The position numbers were made by a program, and so were the translations under genes. The notes below the pieces were generated by a model. It was given only the letters and a program-made list of their open reading frames with translations. It was not told the origin of the DNA and made no database searches. From NCBI RefSeq assembly GCF_000165425.1, contig NW_001799649.1:65630-129629 (forward strand): a stretch of 64,000 bases of DNA. Reading direction: 5' to 3'. Each line of letters opens with the position of its first letter. Position 1 is the first letter of the stretch. The DNA is from Paramecium tetraurelia. Lineage: Eukaryota > Ciliophora > Oligohymenophorea > Peniculida > Parameciidae. Positions 23,683 through 35,036 of this stretch are shown here, piece by piece.

Positions 23683-25391
23683 TCATAAGTCTTCTTCGCT
23701 GTTTTCTTCCTCAGGCAATTACTCTCTATTGTTCATATTATCAGATCGAGCAATTCTTTATAAGAAATTCAAAATCTATGTAACTCCACCCTGTTGTCTC
23801 TAAAGCGAAGGTCTATCTTAAGGTATTCGTAAATAGATCAATTAAGTTTTCTTATAGTTATTATCTTTCTAATTGTGTACTCTACTTTTTAGTCTTCTAC
23901 TGAACATAGATCAACAATTCATGTGATGTAGGATGAAATCGCAAGCAGGCTATTTCCTTATTCTATTCAGAAACCTTAATTCAATATATTCAATACTTAG
24001 AGTATTTCTATAGGCTTTTCTGATTTTTCAACATGCCACAACACTAATTATCCAGAGTCAGTTCCTGCAGCAATCAAGTAATTATTGAACCATCCAAAAT
24101 GGTATTTAAATGAATTGATAGATTTTTCTGAATATACACCTAAGATTTTGATTATTTGCAATGTCTAAACGCAATACAAGTATAATTAAGGTAAATAATC
24201 ATTAACATACACAATCATCTACTCAAACTGTTTATTCACCTAAGAGTTTATGTTAATTAAATTGTTAGAACTTGTTTAGATTATTTAATTCTTAGAGTAC
24301 AATTGATATAATGTGATCTTATTTTAACTAACAATTAGCATAAGTTCTTTCGATTGATGACTATGTATATCTATGAGCTTTTCTTCGATTTTTAATCCCC
24401 CTCTCCTTTCATTCTCATTCCATTCGTAGAGCCATCCATCTGTTGAAATTGAGTATATATCATATTCATTTTTCTGTTTCTTTCGAGAGGGATCGCATAA
24501 AACAAAATTAAAAGATTTCACTATAGCATTATGACCTTGAAGTCTATACTTCCTTTTGTTGATAAAATTGTATATGAAAACAGTATAATCCTCCGATGAA
24601 CTGCCTATGTATTTACTACAGGGAGAGAATAGCAAGTTGGTGATCTTTTTAGAGTGCACTTCTTGTAATTTATCTATTTCTTTTATTGATTCAATTTAAT
24701 TAATCTAATACACTACAATTGATTGGCCAATTGCCAAGGCCTTGTATTCTCCATTATCTGAGAAAGAACAAAGAGAAACATTTTTGACTTTGATTACGTG
24801 ATTAAATTCCTAGGTGCAGCTATGCTTTTTTTGGATACGATAGTCCTAGTGCAGATGATCATGCCATTTGCATTCTAGAACTTCATTTGATTTTGCTTGC
24901 TGGATCAAAGTTATTAATCTATTAGGTTCAAATAAACCAAGTTATTGAAAACAAAGCGAAATAATTTCATCAATAAGGACATTATTGTCCTTTTAATTTG
25001 AGATCCTGATTAAAAACCATAGAGCCGTATAAGTATTTCTGTTGTTCATCTAACTTTAATTCATATAACCCATACCTTGACAAAATCTGGATATCTAATT
25101 CCTTAATATTTAGACTGCTTCCTAATATCTTTGAGTTTTGATGAGCTGGATATAGAGTTGTTCCAACAAAAGTAGCATGCATTAATTCTTGGTTTAATTA
25201 TCAACATATTGTTCCAAGATTGACTCTAATTCCGTGTAATTACATGTCTTGATGGATTGGGTAATCTTAAGCAAATTTGAGGGATCTAATTAAATTTATG
25301 ATTGTTGTTGTAACTTTTCAAATGTTTTGTGGTAATTTTTGGATCTTAAGAATTAAAGAAATAGTTTGATTTTTTCTTCTTTGGTGCTCAT
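23683..25391 (-). CDS. LisH/CTLH plus WD40 repeat protein (Gid7/WDR26-like)
   Basis: ATG 25391, TGA 23683-23685; about 550 residues after a 22-nt intron and one unresolved splice near 23880. The first ~120 residues are helical LisH-CTLH type (KIKLFLQFLRSKNYHKTFEKL; then LLEQLYIQLIKTQRYQEAV). WD blades follow: CSFSDNGEYKALAIGQSIV, KKITNLLFSPCSKYIGSSS, YSISTDGWLYEWNE, LIAAGTDSGQLVLWHV and EIACLRFHPTSHELLIYV. LisH-CTLH-WD40 order is typical of Gid7/WDR26 and Smu1-like proteins, which scaffold E3 ligases or the spliceosome. Its start codon is 44 bp from the CCT-beta start on the opposite strand. Confidence 0.75.
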
Positions 25392-25435
25392 TTTATATTT
25401 GATTAAAATTTTCTTTTTTTAATTGACCGCAAATA
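25392..25435. promoter_or_regulatory. 44-bp divergent promoter between WD40 and CCT-beta genes
   Basis: Two start codons on opposite strands are separated by only 44 bp of AT-rich DNA, so both promoters and both 5' leaders must fit or overlap here. No core element is recognisable. Confidence 0.45.
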
Positions 25436-27198
25436 ATGGATATCGTGGGAGTAATCATCAGTTTTATCATTAGAACGTGTTGCCATAAGTTTTGAAGGAC
25501 GAAGCCACAGAACACAAAGGAGAGATGGCCAGATTGGTATTATTTGAATTTTAAAATTTAAGTAAAGTTTCGTAGGCGCAATAGCAGTGGCTGATTTAGT
25601 AAAAACAACCCTGGGACCAAAAGGAATGGTATGTCATTGTTTTTAAGAGATAGGATAAAATATTGAAACCCACAGGACCTGGTTAAGAGATGACTCACAT
25701 CACTGTTACTAATGATGGTGCTACGATTTTAAAATCTATGTATGTTGAGAACCCAGCTGCTAAGATTCTGATTGAAATCAGCAAAACCCAAGATGAAGAA
25801 GTAGGAGATGGGACAACAACAGTAGCAGTGTTGGCAGGTGAATTGTTAAGAGAAGGAGAGAAATTAATTTAAAAAAGAATTCATCCACAACATGTGATAG
25901 CAGGATGGAGAATAGCTAGAGATGTGGCATTAAAGAGATTAAGAGATATTTGTATATATATTGATTATAATATCTAGCAACTGAAAATGACATTGAATCT
26001 CAAGAAATTCCATAATGACTTGATCAAGATTGCCAGAACAACTTTGAGTTCAAAATTGATTACAACAGACAGAGATTACTTTGCTGATTTGTGTGTCAAA
26101 GCAGTTTTAAGATTGAAGGGATCATCTAATTTAGATTACATCTAGATCATTAAACTTCCAGGAGGAACTATCAGAGATTCATATTTGGATGATGGATTCA
26201 TTCTTAAGAAATAAATAACTATTGGTTGTAAAAGAAGAATTGAGAATGCCAAAATCTTGGTTGCTAATACAGCCATGGATTATGATAAGATTAAGATTTA
26301 TGGTACCAAAGTCAAAGTCAATTCAATGGACAAAGTAGCTGAAATTGAAGCAGCAGAGAAAGAGAAGATGAAACATAAGGTTGATAAGATTCTTAAATTT
26401 TAACCAACAGTATTTGTAAATAGATAACTGATCTATAACTATCCTGAATAATTATTAGCTGATTCTGGAATTACTGTTATTGAACATGCTGATTTTGAAG
26501 GTATGGAAAGAGTGGCTGCTGCTACTGGAGCAGAAATCTTATCAACATTCGATGCTCCTGAAAGAAGAGATTAAGTATTAGGACATTGTGATTTAATTGA
26601 AGAAATTATGATTGGAGAAGAGAAGGTACAAATTATATTATATGTATAGATGATCAAATTCACAGGTTGCAAAAAGAATGAAGCTTGTACAATTGTATTG
26701 AGAGGTTCTTCAATTCATATCTTGGATGAAGTAGATAGATCAATTCATGATGTTTTGTGTGTCTTAATCACTACAGTGAAGAATAGAAGAGTTGTTTGGG
26801 GAGGTGGTAATTCAGAAATGCAAATGGCTGCTGCATGTGAAGAAGAAGCCAAGAAAGTTTAAGGAAAATAAGCATTAGCCATAGAAGCATATGCTAGAGC
26901 ATTGAGATAGATTCCAACTATCATCTGTGATAATGGAGGTATTCATTTATTATAATCAAATTAGGTTACGATTCAGCAGAATTGATATAAAATTTCAAAA
27001 GTGGAATTGCAAAAAGGAAATTTAGCTTCTGGATTGAATATGAATGATGGAACTGTTGGTGACATGAAAGAATTAGGAATCAAAGAATGCATGAGAGTTA
27101 AGGAGTAAGCAGTTATGGCTGCAAGTGAAGCAGCTGAATTAATTATGAGAGTAGATGATATTGTCAAATGTGCACCAAGAAAGAGAGAAAGAGCATGA
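25436..27198 (+). CDS. CCT2: T-complex protein 1 subunit beta (CCT2), with apparent frame breaks
   Basis: Group II chaperonin ring subunit that folds actin and tubulin in the cytosol. The reading MDIVG..., then [71 protein letters not shown] and the tail [18 protein letters not shown] match CCT beta along its length. Five introns are clear. A sixth perfect-looking intron at 25952-25977 gives STENDIESQ, but then one extra base near 26001-26008 shifts the frame. A second single-base excess lies in AAAA at 26997-27000, after LIQNF, before KVELQKGN. Correcting both gives 536 residues, the family length. Either assembly indels, a damaged copy, or exonisation of the intron. Confidence 0.93.
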
Positions 27199-27277
27199 TA
27201 TTAATTTATTAAGTATTTCAATAAGATTAAATTATACACCATTAACAATAATAAAGATCTATAATCAATACTCCACA

Positions 27278-28628
27278 TCATAATTTCGAAGACTTTAGAG
27301 TACTTGACAAAGTAGGAGGCTTACTCGATCTAGCTGACGATTAACTCGAAAAAATCATTAGATTATTCTGTGAACATTGTTATTGGTTACCATCTTAATC
27401 ATATCCATTAAATAAATCTAAGTAGTAAGCTAATTATATATACTTTATATTGAATTTCGTCTTAACATTAAATGTTGTTCTGCACTAAGGGAATCATCTG
27501 AATCGTTTATTCCATCTGAGGGCAAGTAATTATCTTAATTGCACTGACTCAAATTTATTAGAACTTTACATTTGGTATAAATGGGGCTAGTATTCTCTTG
27601 TTTTCTAACTTCTCCCAATCAAAGTCTTTGAACCAAGGATGTTCTTTAACTTCTTCTGGACCATTTGAACCCAAACGATTCTGAGGTTTTCTTTGAAGTA
27701 ACTACTTTCAAATTGATACACTACCTAATTAGCAAAATCTCCAGCTTATATATCCCATCCTGGGGGAATTTCTTGTCTTTTAATTGCTGCCTATTTGGAT
27801 AGCATCTATTCTCTTATTTCTTGTCTGCTCCTTCCTAAATATGGTCTCCTTCCCAACATGCATTCATAAACGATAACTCCCAAAGCAAAGTAATCCACTC
27901 CTATACCATGATTTTAACGACACATCACTTCCGGAGCCATGTAACCTGGTGTACCACTAGTATCAGATGAATTCTCAGGCTTCCATATTCTAGCTATCCC
28001 CAAATCAGTTAATCTCAAATAACCTCACTTTATTTTCTAAACCAATTACCACTACTATCAAAAACCAAGTTCTCTGGCTTTAAATCTCTATGCAGTATCC
28101 CATTCTAATGTAAATATTCAAGTGCTATGATAATACAAGCAGCAAAAAATTCTAATTCAAATTTCAAATTCTACTTGTTTATTCTTCGTTAAATCTTCTT
28201 AACCTCCCTATATGAAATCTCAAATCTCCTCCTGTTAACAAATCCATTACTAAATACAAATATTCCTTGTCTTGAAAAGCACATTGCATGTTAATCATAA
28301 ATCTTAAAATTTTGTTATTATCACACATACCCATTTCTCAGATTGCTTAACAACTATCTCTCATTCAAAACTGACTAAACTGACTTTTTTAGTATGATTC
28401 TTGAATAGACTTAACTGTATTATATACTTTGCTTTGGACATAACCTTCAATGCATAAAACAATGTATTTTTCTTTTTCTTCACTTTCCACACTTTTCCAA
28501 ATCCTCCTCGGCCTATTGCATCAATAAACTAATAGTTTGATATTGAAGTAACTTAGTATGCTTATTAAACAATTACTATTGCTTTCAAGCATGTCTTCCT
28601 TTTTCTCATTAATATTACAATTTCCCAT
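27278..28628 (-). CDS. AGC-family protein kinase, N-myristoylated, DLG variant
   Basis: ATG 28628, eight micro-introns, TGA 27278-27280; 381 residues close exactly in frame. It begins MGNCN, a myristoylation site with adjacent Cys4 for palmitoylation. Kinase domain: glycine loop IGRGGFGKVWKV, Lys in YALKVMSKAK, alpha-C Glu in VLNERQLL, catalytic HRDLKPEN, APE in TPGYMAPEVM. The metal-binding DFG is replaced by DLG (LTDLGIARIW), an accepted active variant in some kinases. The AGC-type segment RLGSNGPEEVKEHPWFKDFDW and APFIPN follow, then a serine-rich tail (SSQSSARSSKPPTLSS). Likely membrane-anchored cyclic-nucleotide-related or PKA/PKG-like kinase; no regulatory domain is present. Confidence 0.92.
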
Positions 28629-28703
28629 AAATTTATTATAAATTAATTCTAAGTTCTATTCTTGCACTAGTTGTTAATTAAAAACGAATATAATTAATAT
28701 TTA

Positions 28704-29348
28704 ATGATTCTATTTTCAGCTATTTCTAAAGGAACACTAATTTTATGTGAACATACTGAATCTAATGAAGATTTCCAATAATTAATTTCCAAATAGCTCA
28801 AATTCATTAAAAACAAATAAGAGAAACAACAATTCTAAATTGTATTATAATTCCCTACCTTTAATCTAGAATGAATACATTTCGTATCTCTTGCAAAATA
28901 ATCAATTTAATTTCTTGTGTCTAATGCAACAACAACTAAAAAATGAAGAGCAATAAGAACATGCCTACAACTTCCTCAAGGACATTTCAGACAAGTTCTA
29001 ATTGATGACTTAGAGTAAAAGAATAATTTAACTTCAGCCCAAGGGATTGATAAGGGTCAATTCACTAAGACCATGGCAGAACTAATGAGTTAATACAATA
29101 CTAAATCAGAAAATTCCTGTAATGATTTGAAACATTAAATTTATGAGTTAATAGAAGAATGTAATTTTAGAATTGAGAGTAAATAAGAAATCAATACACC
29201 AGGGGTTTTTGAGAATATCTAAGATCTCCCCAAAAAAGATAATCTGGAATATAGTGTTTTTACTTGCAAATCAGTTTTCTTTGTAATTAACTTATTTCTC
29301 GCTGGAGTGCTAGTTGAATTATTTGCTAAATTTAATAGATATTTATGA
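28704..29348 (+). CDS. Longin-domain, C-terminally anchored membrane protein
   Basis: ATG 28704, introns of 28 and 23 nt, TGA 29346-29348; 197 residues. The first ~115 residues fit a longin fold as in VAMP7/Ykt6: MILFSAISKGTLILCEHTES, then NEYISYLLQNNQFNFLCLM and EEQEHAYNFLKDISDKFQ. The middle helix (QFTKTMAELMSQYNTKS) stands where the SNARE motif normally is but is short and lacks a clear central layer arginine pattern. The C-terminus is a single hydrophobic helix (SVFFVINLFLAGVLVEL) with a short tail. It may be an R-SNARE or a phytolongin-like SNARE-less relative in vesicle traffic. Confidence 0.7.
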
Positions 29349-29558
29349 ATATATTGAATAGAAAAGACAGGTTATTTGTGACAAATTGCGTATACAAAAT
29401 ACCTATAAATTAATCGTCAATTATAAACATGTAATCATAAAGTTATATATATTTAAATAAATTCAATAATAATTATTTACCAAAACATCTAAAATTAACA
29501 CTTTTTCATTATATCAAAAAGTAAAATAAGAAAATAAAATTTATATTATTTGAACATT

Positions 29559-31301
29559 ATGGTATTGCTTAACAATAGATATATGTATTACGAGAGGGAT
29601 TTCTTGGGGGAAGGGTCTTATGGAAAGTTGTATAAGGGAAAGGATACAAAAACCTAAGAAGAAATAGCTGTCAAAAGTATCCATTTATCGTTATTGGAAA
29701 AGTTTTTGATCTGTCAAAGATGGAGGGTGTCGAGCTAGAATTGCTCGAAACAGAAATAGCCACCATGAAGGACTTGTAGCACCCTAATATAGCCAAAATT
29801 ATAGACAGCTTTAAGTTACCTCCAAAAAATATGGTAATATATAAATAAAAAACATAGGTTATAATTCTAGAATTGTGTGATGGCGATTTAAACAAACTGA
29901 TGAAAAAATACGGCGGAAAATTACCAGAATCAGTTGCTTAGGTTGCTCTAACTTAATTAATGGAAGGATTCAAATATATGATAAACAAAAATTATATTCA
30001 TAGGGATGTTAAACCAGCGAATGCATTGACAAAAGGATCTGTCTATAAAGTTTCAGATTTTGGTTTTGCTGGAAAGGTTAATGTTAGAGCAAAATAAAAA
30101 CTGGATTTATTTTGTGGAACTCCTATATACGAGGCACCTTAAATTTTAGCAATGATTCCTTACACTGCCAAATGTGACTTATATTCTATCGGAGTTATGG
30201 CATATGAACTAGTCTATGGATAGTTCCCCTGGTCCAACAGAGCAGGAGACGAATAACTCTTGAAAAACATCAAAAATGTCCCATTAAGATTTCCTGTAGA
30301 TATCAAGGTTTCTGAATAATATAAGGACTTCCTAAGGAGATGTTTAGAATATGATGAAAATAAACGTATTGAATGGGACGAAGCTTTTAATCATCCATTG
30401 TTTAAGGTTTAGGAAAGTTAGAAATAATATGTATTAAAGCTTTGAATAACAATTAGGATTCTTTTAAAGTGCCACAAAATGCTAAGGATTTACTAGGATA
30501 ATTATAAAAGATTTCTTAAGCTCGAGATATTAATGTTGTTGAATTATTTGAAAAATATGATACTGATAGAAGTCTTTAACTGGATAGGAATGAATTCTAT
30601 TTGTTCGTACTATAACTTGATCCCAGACTGACTAGAGATTAAACAACTTAGATTTTTAAGGTTATGGATAGAAATGGGGACGAATTGATATCACTTGACG
30701 AATTTAAGGAAATCTTTTGCAACTACGAATTCATCAATATCTCTGATAAGGCTGAAAGGATCATTATTGATTTAAGAGAAGTTGTTAAAGCCAGAAAACT
30801 AAATTTAGATTAATTGTTTAGAAGCTTTGATTAACAAAGTGATGGAAAACTGAACCCATAAGAATTCACATAATTCATTAAGTAAATAGCTCCAGGTTTG
30901 AAATAAGATGAGATTGAGGAAGTATTCAAGAAGTTTGATAAGAATAATGATAAAGAAATTACCTTTGCTGAATTTAAAGAGTAATTAGTTGCTGGTACTC
31001 AATTCGATTCAAAATTTGACCCAGAGCAAGAAAGAGCAATGGTATTATGATCATTTTATTTTAGAAACTATTAAGTGATCTAAAGAGAATAGTCAGAACT
31101 AGTGGAAGTAATCCATAATAGATTTTCAATAACTTTGATAAGAATAGGAGTGGTAAATTAGAATTCAATGAATTCTAAAACATTTGTAAAATAATTGATA
31201 GGAATAGTACACCTGATGTTGAGAAAGTCATGTTTAAATTAGTAAACAAGTCAAATAGTCAAGGAGTTTCATTTTAAGATTTTCAGTAAATATTTTAATG
31301 A
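29559..31301 (+). CDS. Calcium-dependent protein kinase (CDPK-like) with EF hands
   Basis: ATG 29559, introns of 26, 24, 26 and 23 nt, TGA 31299-31301; 547 residues. Kinase domain: LGEGSYGKLYKGKD, Lys in IAVKIFDL, catalytic HRDVKPAN, DFG in VSDFGFAG. The APE motif reads APQ (YEAPQILA; Q from TAA), an uncommon change at a structural Glu. The C-terminal half has several EF-hand loops: DTDRSLQLDRNEF, DRNGDELISLDEF, DQQSDGKLNPQEF, DKNNDKEITFAEF and DKNRSGKLEFNEF. Kinase plus calmodulin-like region in one chain is the CDPK layout of plants and alveolates, linking calcium to ciliary or secretory responses. Confidence 0.92.
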
Positions 31302-31337
31302 TACATTATCATCAGTATTTGCAATTATACAAAATAA

Positions 31338-31783
31338 TCATGCAATAGTCTTAGTATAGTTTGATTTCAAACGAAAGTTTCTTACAATTGAGTCTTTATC
31401 TACTTTTTGTTATAGAGACTTATTAATCTGAATAGTATATCCAGTAATTTGAGGATTTTGCTGTTTATTAGGTTTGATTTGATTATGATTTTTTTAAATG
31501 AATTTGTAGTAATCTGACCATGAAAATGGTTCTTTTTACTTGACTTGAACAATCTGCTTGATTTTCTTTTTGTTTGCAGAAAACTTTAAACTAATTTGCT
31601 TATTATTATTTTTATTATTCTAAATTATTTGATTTTTATTTATTTATATGCTCCTCACTCTATCGACTATATTTTTGTAGGCAGCTTTATCGTTAATAAA
31701 TCCTTAGTCTTAAAATAATGTATGACAACTTCCAGCTCTATCGTGATAAGGAAGAGTTAATTGAACAGTTTAATGAGTTTCAT
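31338..31783 (-). CDS. Hypothetical protein, about 138 aa
   Basis: The C-terminal part is clearly coding-like: KFSANKKKIKQIVQVKQ, then EPFSWSDYYKFIQKNHNQ, to TGA 31338-31340. No ATG exists in that frame nearby. Using ATG 31783 and a 29-nt intron at 31738-31766 gives MKLIKLAGSCHTLFQDQGF followed by INDKAAYKNIVDRVRS and closes as 138 residues. This puts the 5' end antisense to the start of the next gene if that gene begins at 31718. Basic, lysine/glutamine-rich, no domain recognised. Confidence 0.45.
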
Positions 31784-32795
31784 TCGAGCGCTATCTACTC
31801 TATGTTCGAGATTAAGGAAGCTTAATTTTTATTGATCTGGTTTTTCTATCTTAAGGTTATTCCTCTTTCTATTTTGGAGATAATTGAAGAAAATTGTCCT
31901 AATTTTCATCCCAAGGTTCTACATAAAAATCTTACTCATAATAAGAGGATTTATGTCTAATTGGCTTTATAAATTCTATCCCTGAATCAAGATTAAGAAG
32001 ATTAGTTTTGGGGTCTTCTTAATTTTATTATTCATTTTCTAACATTATATAATTAATTGTTCACAAATAAGAATAGAAAATTGTTTATCCTAATATAACG
32101 ATTCTTAAAATAAAGGGATTTAGAAATGGATAGAAAGATATTATATTATAAATGCGTGTAATTAATTTCATAATTATTGTTTTGATGTTGTCCATTTTCC
32201 ATTAAATGCGAATATCAAATTGATGATAGTAAAGTATATTAAATATGATCACATATGAAACACTATTCAATAGGTGACTCTATTCTCATAAATATTGGAT
32301 TATTAGTATAACCATTGCTACCAAGACTAATATCCATTCTTATAATATACTATAATAACAACATTTGTAAGGGTATTCATTAGATAAAATTAAAAAAATA
32401 GAGAGTAAATAATGATTTCAATAAAATGGGAATAAGTTAATTCTTCTTAATAATATCATTTACTACAAATTTTATTCCCAAAGGTAATTAAATATCTTGC
32501 TATTTATATTGATTCTTTAATATTCTATGAAAATGTTGATGATATCATTATTATGATATTTTACAATATAAATCTATTATATTGTAAATATGTTAATTTA
32601 AGATCTTAATTTAAGAAAATTAATAATTTTTTAATATAATATCCTCTCTTTTCATAACTATTTATGTTTTAGTATGTTAAACTTATAGACTGTAATTCTA
32701 TTAATGCTTTGTCTTTTGAGCAACAATATCTTCAACAATCATTTGCCTGTTTTGAGTTGAAAATATAAAAAAATTAATAATGCTATATAATTTGA
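31718..32795 (+). CDS. Hypothetical protein, about 345 aa, with in-frame TGA
   Basis: From ATG 31718 (or, without antisense overlap, ATG 31802) the frame reads FQLYRDKEELIEQFNEFH, LKVIPLSILEIIEENCPNF, ILSLNQDQEDQFWGLLN, to an in-frame TGA at 32183-32185. The same frame stays open after it; skipping a 40-nt segment (32234-32273) leads to LFSQILDYQYNHCYQDQY, YLAIYIDSLIFYENVDD and NALSFEQQYLQQSFACFE, ending TGA 32793-32795. The coding character on both sides of the TGA suggests one gene. The TGA could be an assembly error, a missed splice, or the end of a shorter protein of 155 residues. Mostly helical; no family recognised. Confidence 0.45.
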
Positions 32796-32894
32796 TATTT
32801 TTAGAAATTATTCTTACTTGGCTGTTTTATTTAATTAAATTGAAATAAGAATGTTTATAAATATTCACAGTTCAATACTTGAAATATAGTAAGA

Positions 32895-33405
32895 ATGAGT
32901 GAGGATTTTAAATTGATTAAGATTCAAATTTATTTATTTAGAAACAATCGATTTATCAAGGTAAATAAGTTAATTCTAATAATATTTTTTTATCAATAGC
33001 CTTGAAATATTGGCTATCAATATAAACTATCTTACTTATGGCCAAGCAGGTGAATTACTTTTAATCAACTCTATCATGATCATCATATTTAATGTATGAT
33101 TATATTTATTTTTATATCTAGTCTAAGTGTGTGATGAAAACCGAATACTTTAAGAATATAACCAAAATCTTATAGAGAATAATGAAGATGGGAAATATGG
33201 AAATTCCAAATGTATCTTCAAGTAGATTAACGAAGGAATCAATTAAATTGTAATCTATTTATTTAAATTTGTCTTTTAAAAAGCTTCTATGAGACAGTAC
33301 ATTCATAAATAGATATATTTTACTTAGAAAATAAGTTGTATGGAATTGTATTCGAAATCTGAAAGTAAGAATGCCAATTATTCTGTATCTATGTCATTAT
33401 TTTGA
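32895..33405 (+). CDS. Uncertain small gene; 3' exon best supported
   Basis: The stretch 33122-33405 reads as one exon (KYGNSKCIFKQINEGINQ, YIHKQIYFTQKISCMEL) to TGA 33403-33405 and follows a good acceptor (tttatatctag at 33121). Upstream, an ATG at 32895 and pieces such as IQKQSIYQALKYWLSIQT look partly coding, but the exons could not be joined into one frame; an alternative frame for the last exon ends at about 33292. The 5' structure is therefore a guess. No domain was recognised. Confidence 0.35.
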
Positions 33406-33459
33406 TAAATTACAACATTGTAATTAGTTTCATTTTTTTATTATATATAGATATATATA

Positions 33460-34859
33460 ATGATTCATGGTCCCAACTCTTAATTTTCTGGTGCATTCAC
33501 GATAGGCAAAAGATATGAATGTAATTATTGTTTTAATGATAGGTGCAATATATTAAACCAATCCAAATCCTGGGTATTATATCTATTCACATTAGACCAA
33601 ATCATTATTCAGTCAATCTCTTGGACAAGCCTTTGGGGTATAAATTTACAAAGTCTAAGCGGAAACCTCTCTATTAAGCTACTGCAGCTCCAGATCCTGG
33701 GGTTTATGAGAATAAAATTCAGGCAATTATTAGCATAACTTATTAGGCAATCTTACCTCACTCTTCCTCGGTTGCATTCACTAAAGCAAAAGAGACTTCT
33801 CCCAAACAGACTGAGATAGGTCCAGGGTCATATAATTTAGCTGTTTAAAAAAAAGCACCTGCATTTACTTTTTAAAGTCGATTTGATTCAATAGGGAATG
33901 AGATTATGAAAACGCCAGGTCCTGGAAATTATGAGATGGAGCATAACCATATTTTGAAGCCCAAAAATAAAGGGTTTTCGACTAGTTAAAGAACTAATAT
34001 GCTCTTATCTAATCATCCAGGTCCTGGTTCTTATGAAGTGGAAAAGCCTCAGTTTCTAACAAATGTTAAGTAAGTTATAGTTTTGATTCAAAAAGGTTTC
34101 CGAAATCATAACGTAGCATGAATTGGAGTCAGATGGGACCAGGTCCAGGAGCATTTGATCTTAATCTGCCTAAACATTAAGGAATTACATTTGGAAGCAA
34201 AACTAATTAATCAATAGATAGATCGAATGTTCCAGGGCCAGGTAGTTACGATGCAGAAGTTGTGGAGGGAAAGTTTAAGAGAATGAAAGGAGCTAAGTAA
34301 TTTAGATTTTAATTGAAGAATAGGAAAATCCGAAAGAGGTAGTCTAACTTACTCAAAGCTTGGTCCCTCTCCACTTGATTATGATGTAACTAATTATAAG
34401 TATCCAACGAGACATGCGAGGTTTAATTGGATATATTATTAATTGTAGTTTCAATAAGGCCATTAGACCATCAATGATATCCACAGAGCGAACTCCAGGA
34501 CCTGGAACATATACAATAGACATGAAATTCAAAAAGGGTGGTCCTATAATCCCAAAGGCCTCCAAGGATTAAATCAATCTATCAAATTTACCAGTTATGA
34601 ATTCTATCTATTTTAGGGGCCTGGAAAGTACAATCCCAATGATTCGATGACTTCTAACAAAGGACCGAGTTATCATATTGCTAAGAAATACGAAAAACCT
34701 CAAGAGTCTAGTTTGATAGGGCCTGGTAGATATAACATTCCAAGAGATATTACTGATGGACCCAAATACACATTTCCCACTCTTGAGAAGAGTATGGAGA
34801 AGAAGTCAATAGATTTAAATCAGTAAGAGTCAAATTAAATATAGATCACATTGCTATGA
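33460..34859 (+). CDS. SHIPPO/ODF3-type PGP-repeat protein, 418 aa
   Basis: ATG 33460, six introns (22, 22, 26, 22, 28, 23 nt), TGA 34857-34859; 418 residues. PGP-repeat units occur at even spacing: NPGYYIYSHQT, PDPGVYENKIQ, IGPGSYNLAVQKK, TPGPGNYEMEHN, HPGPGSYEVEKPQ, MGPGPGAFDLNLP, VPGPGSYDAEVVEG, GPSPLDYDV, TPGPGTYTIDMK, GPGKYNPNDS and IGPGRYNIPRD. It is a second member of the family found at 21966, here on the plus strand and shorter, with no tandem relation. Probably a ciliary microtubule-associated or inner protein. Most splice acceptors here end in AAG or TAG. Confidence 0.85.
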
Positions 34860-35036
34860 TATCAAATAAACCATTGGGTATATACCTTAGTATGTTCTTC
34901 AGAATTGATTTATATTAAATTCAATAATAGTAACTAATGTTCATCAATATACAAACTCAATGATGATTGAATTGGGTCAAGGTAAAAATAGAACGATTGT
35001 TTTACAATTAAATATATTTTTAATTTTTTAATATAG

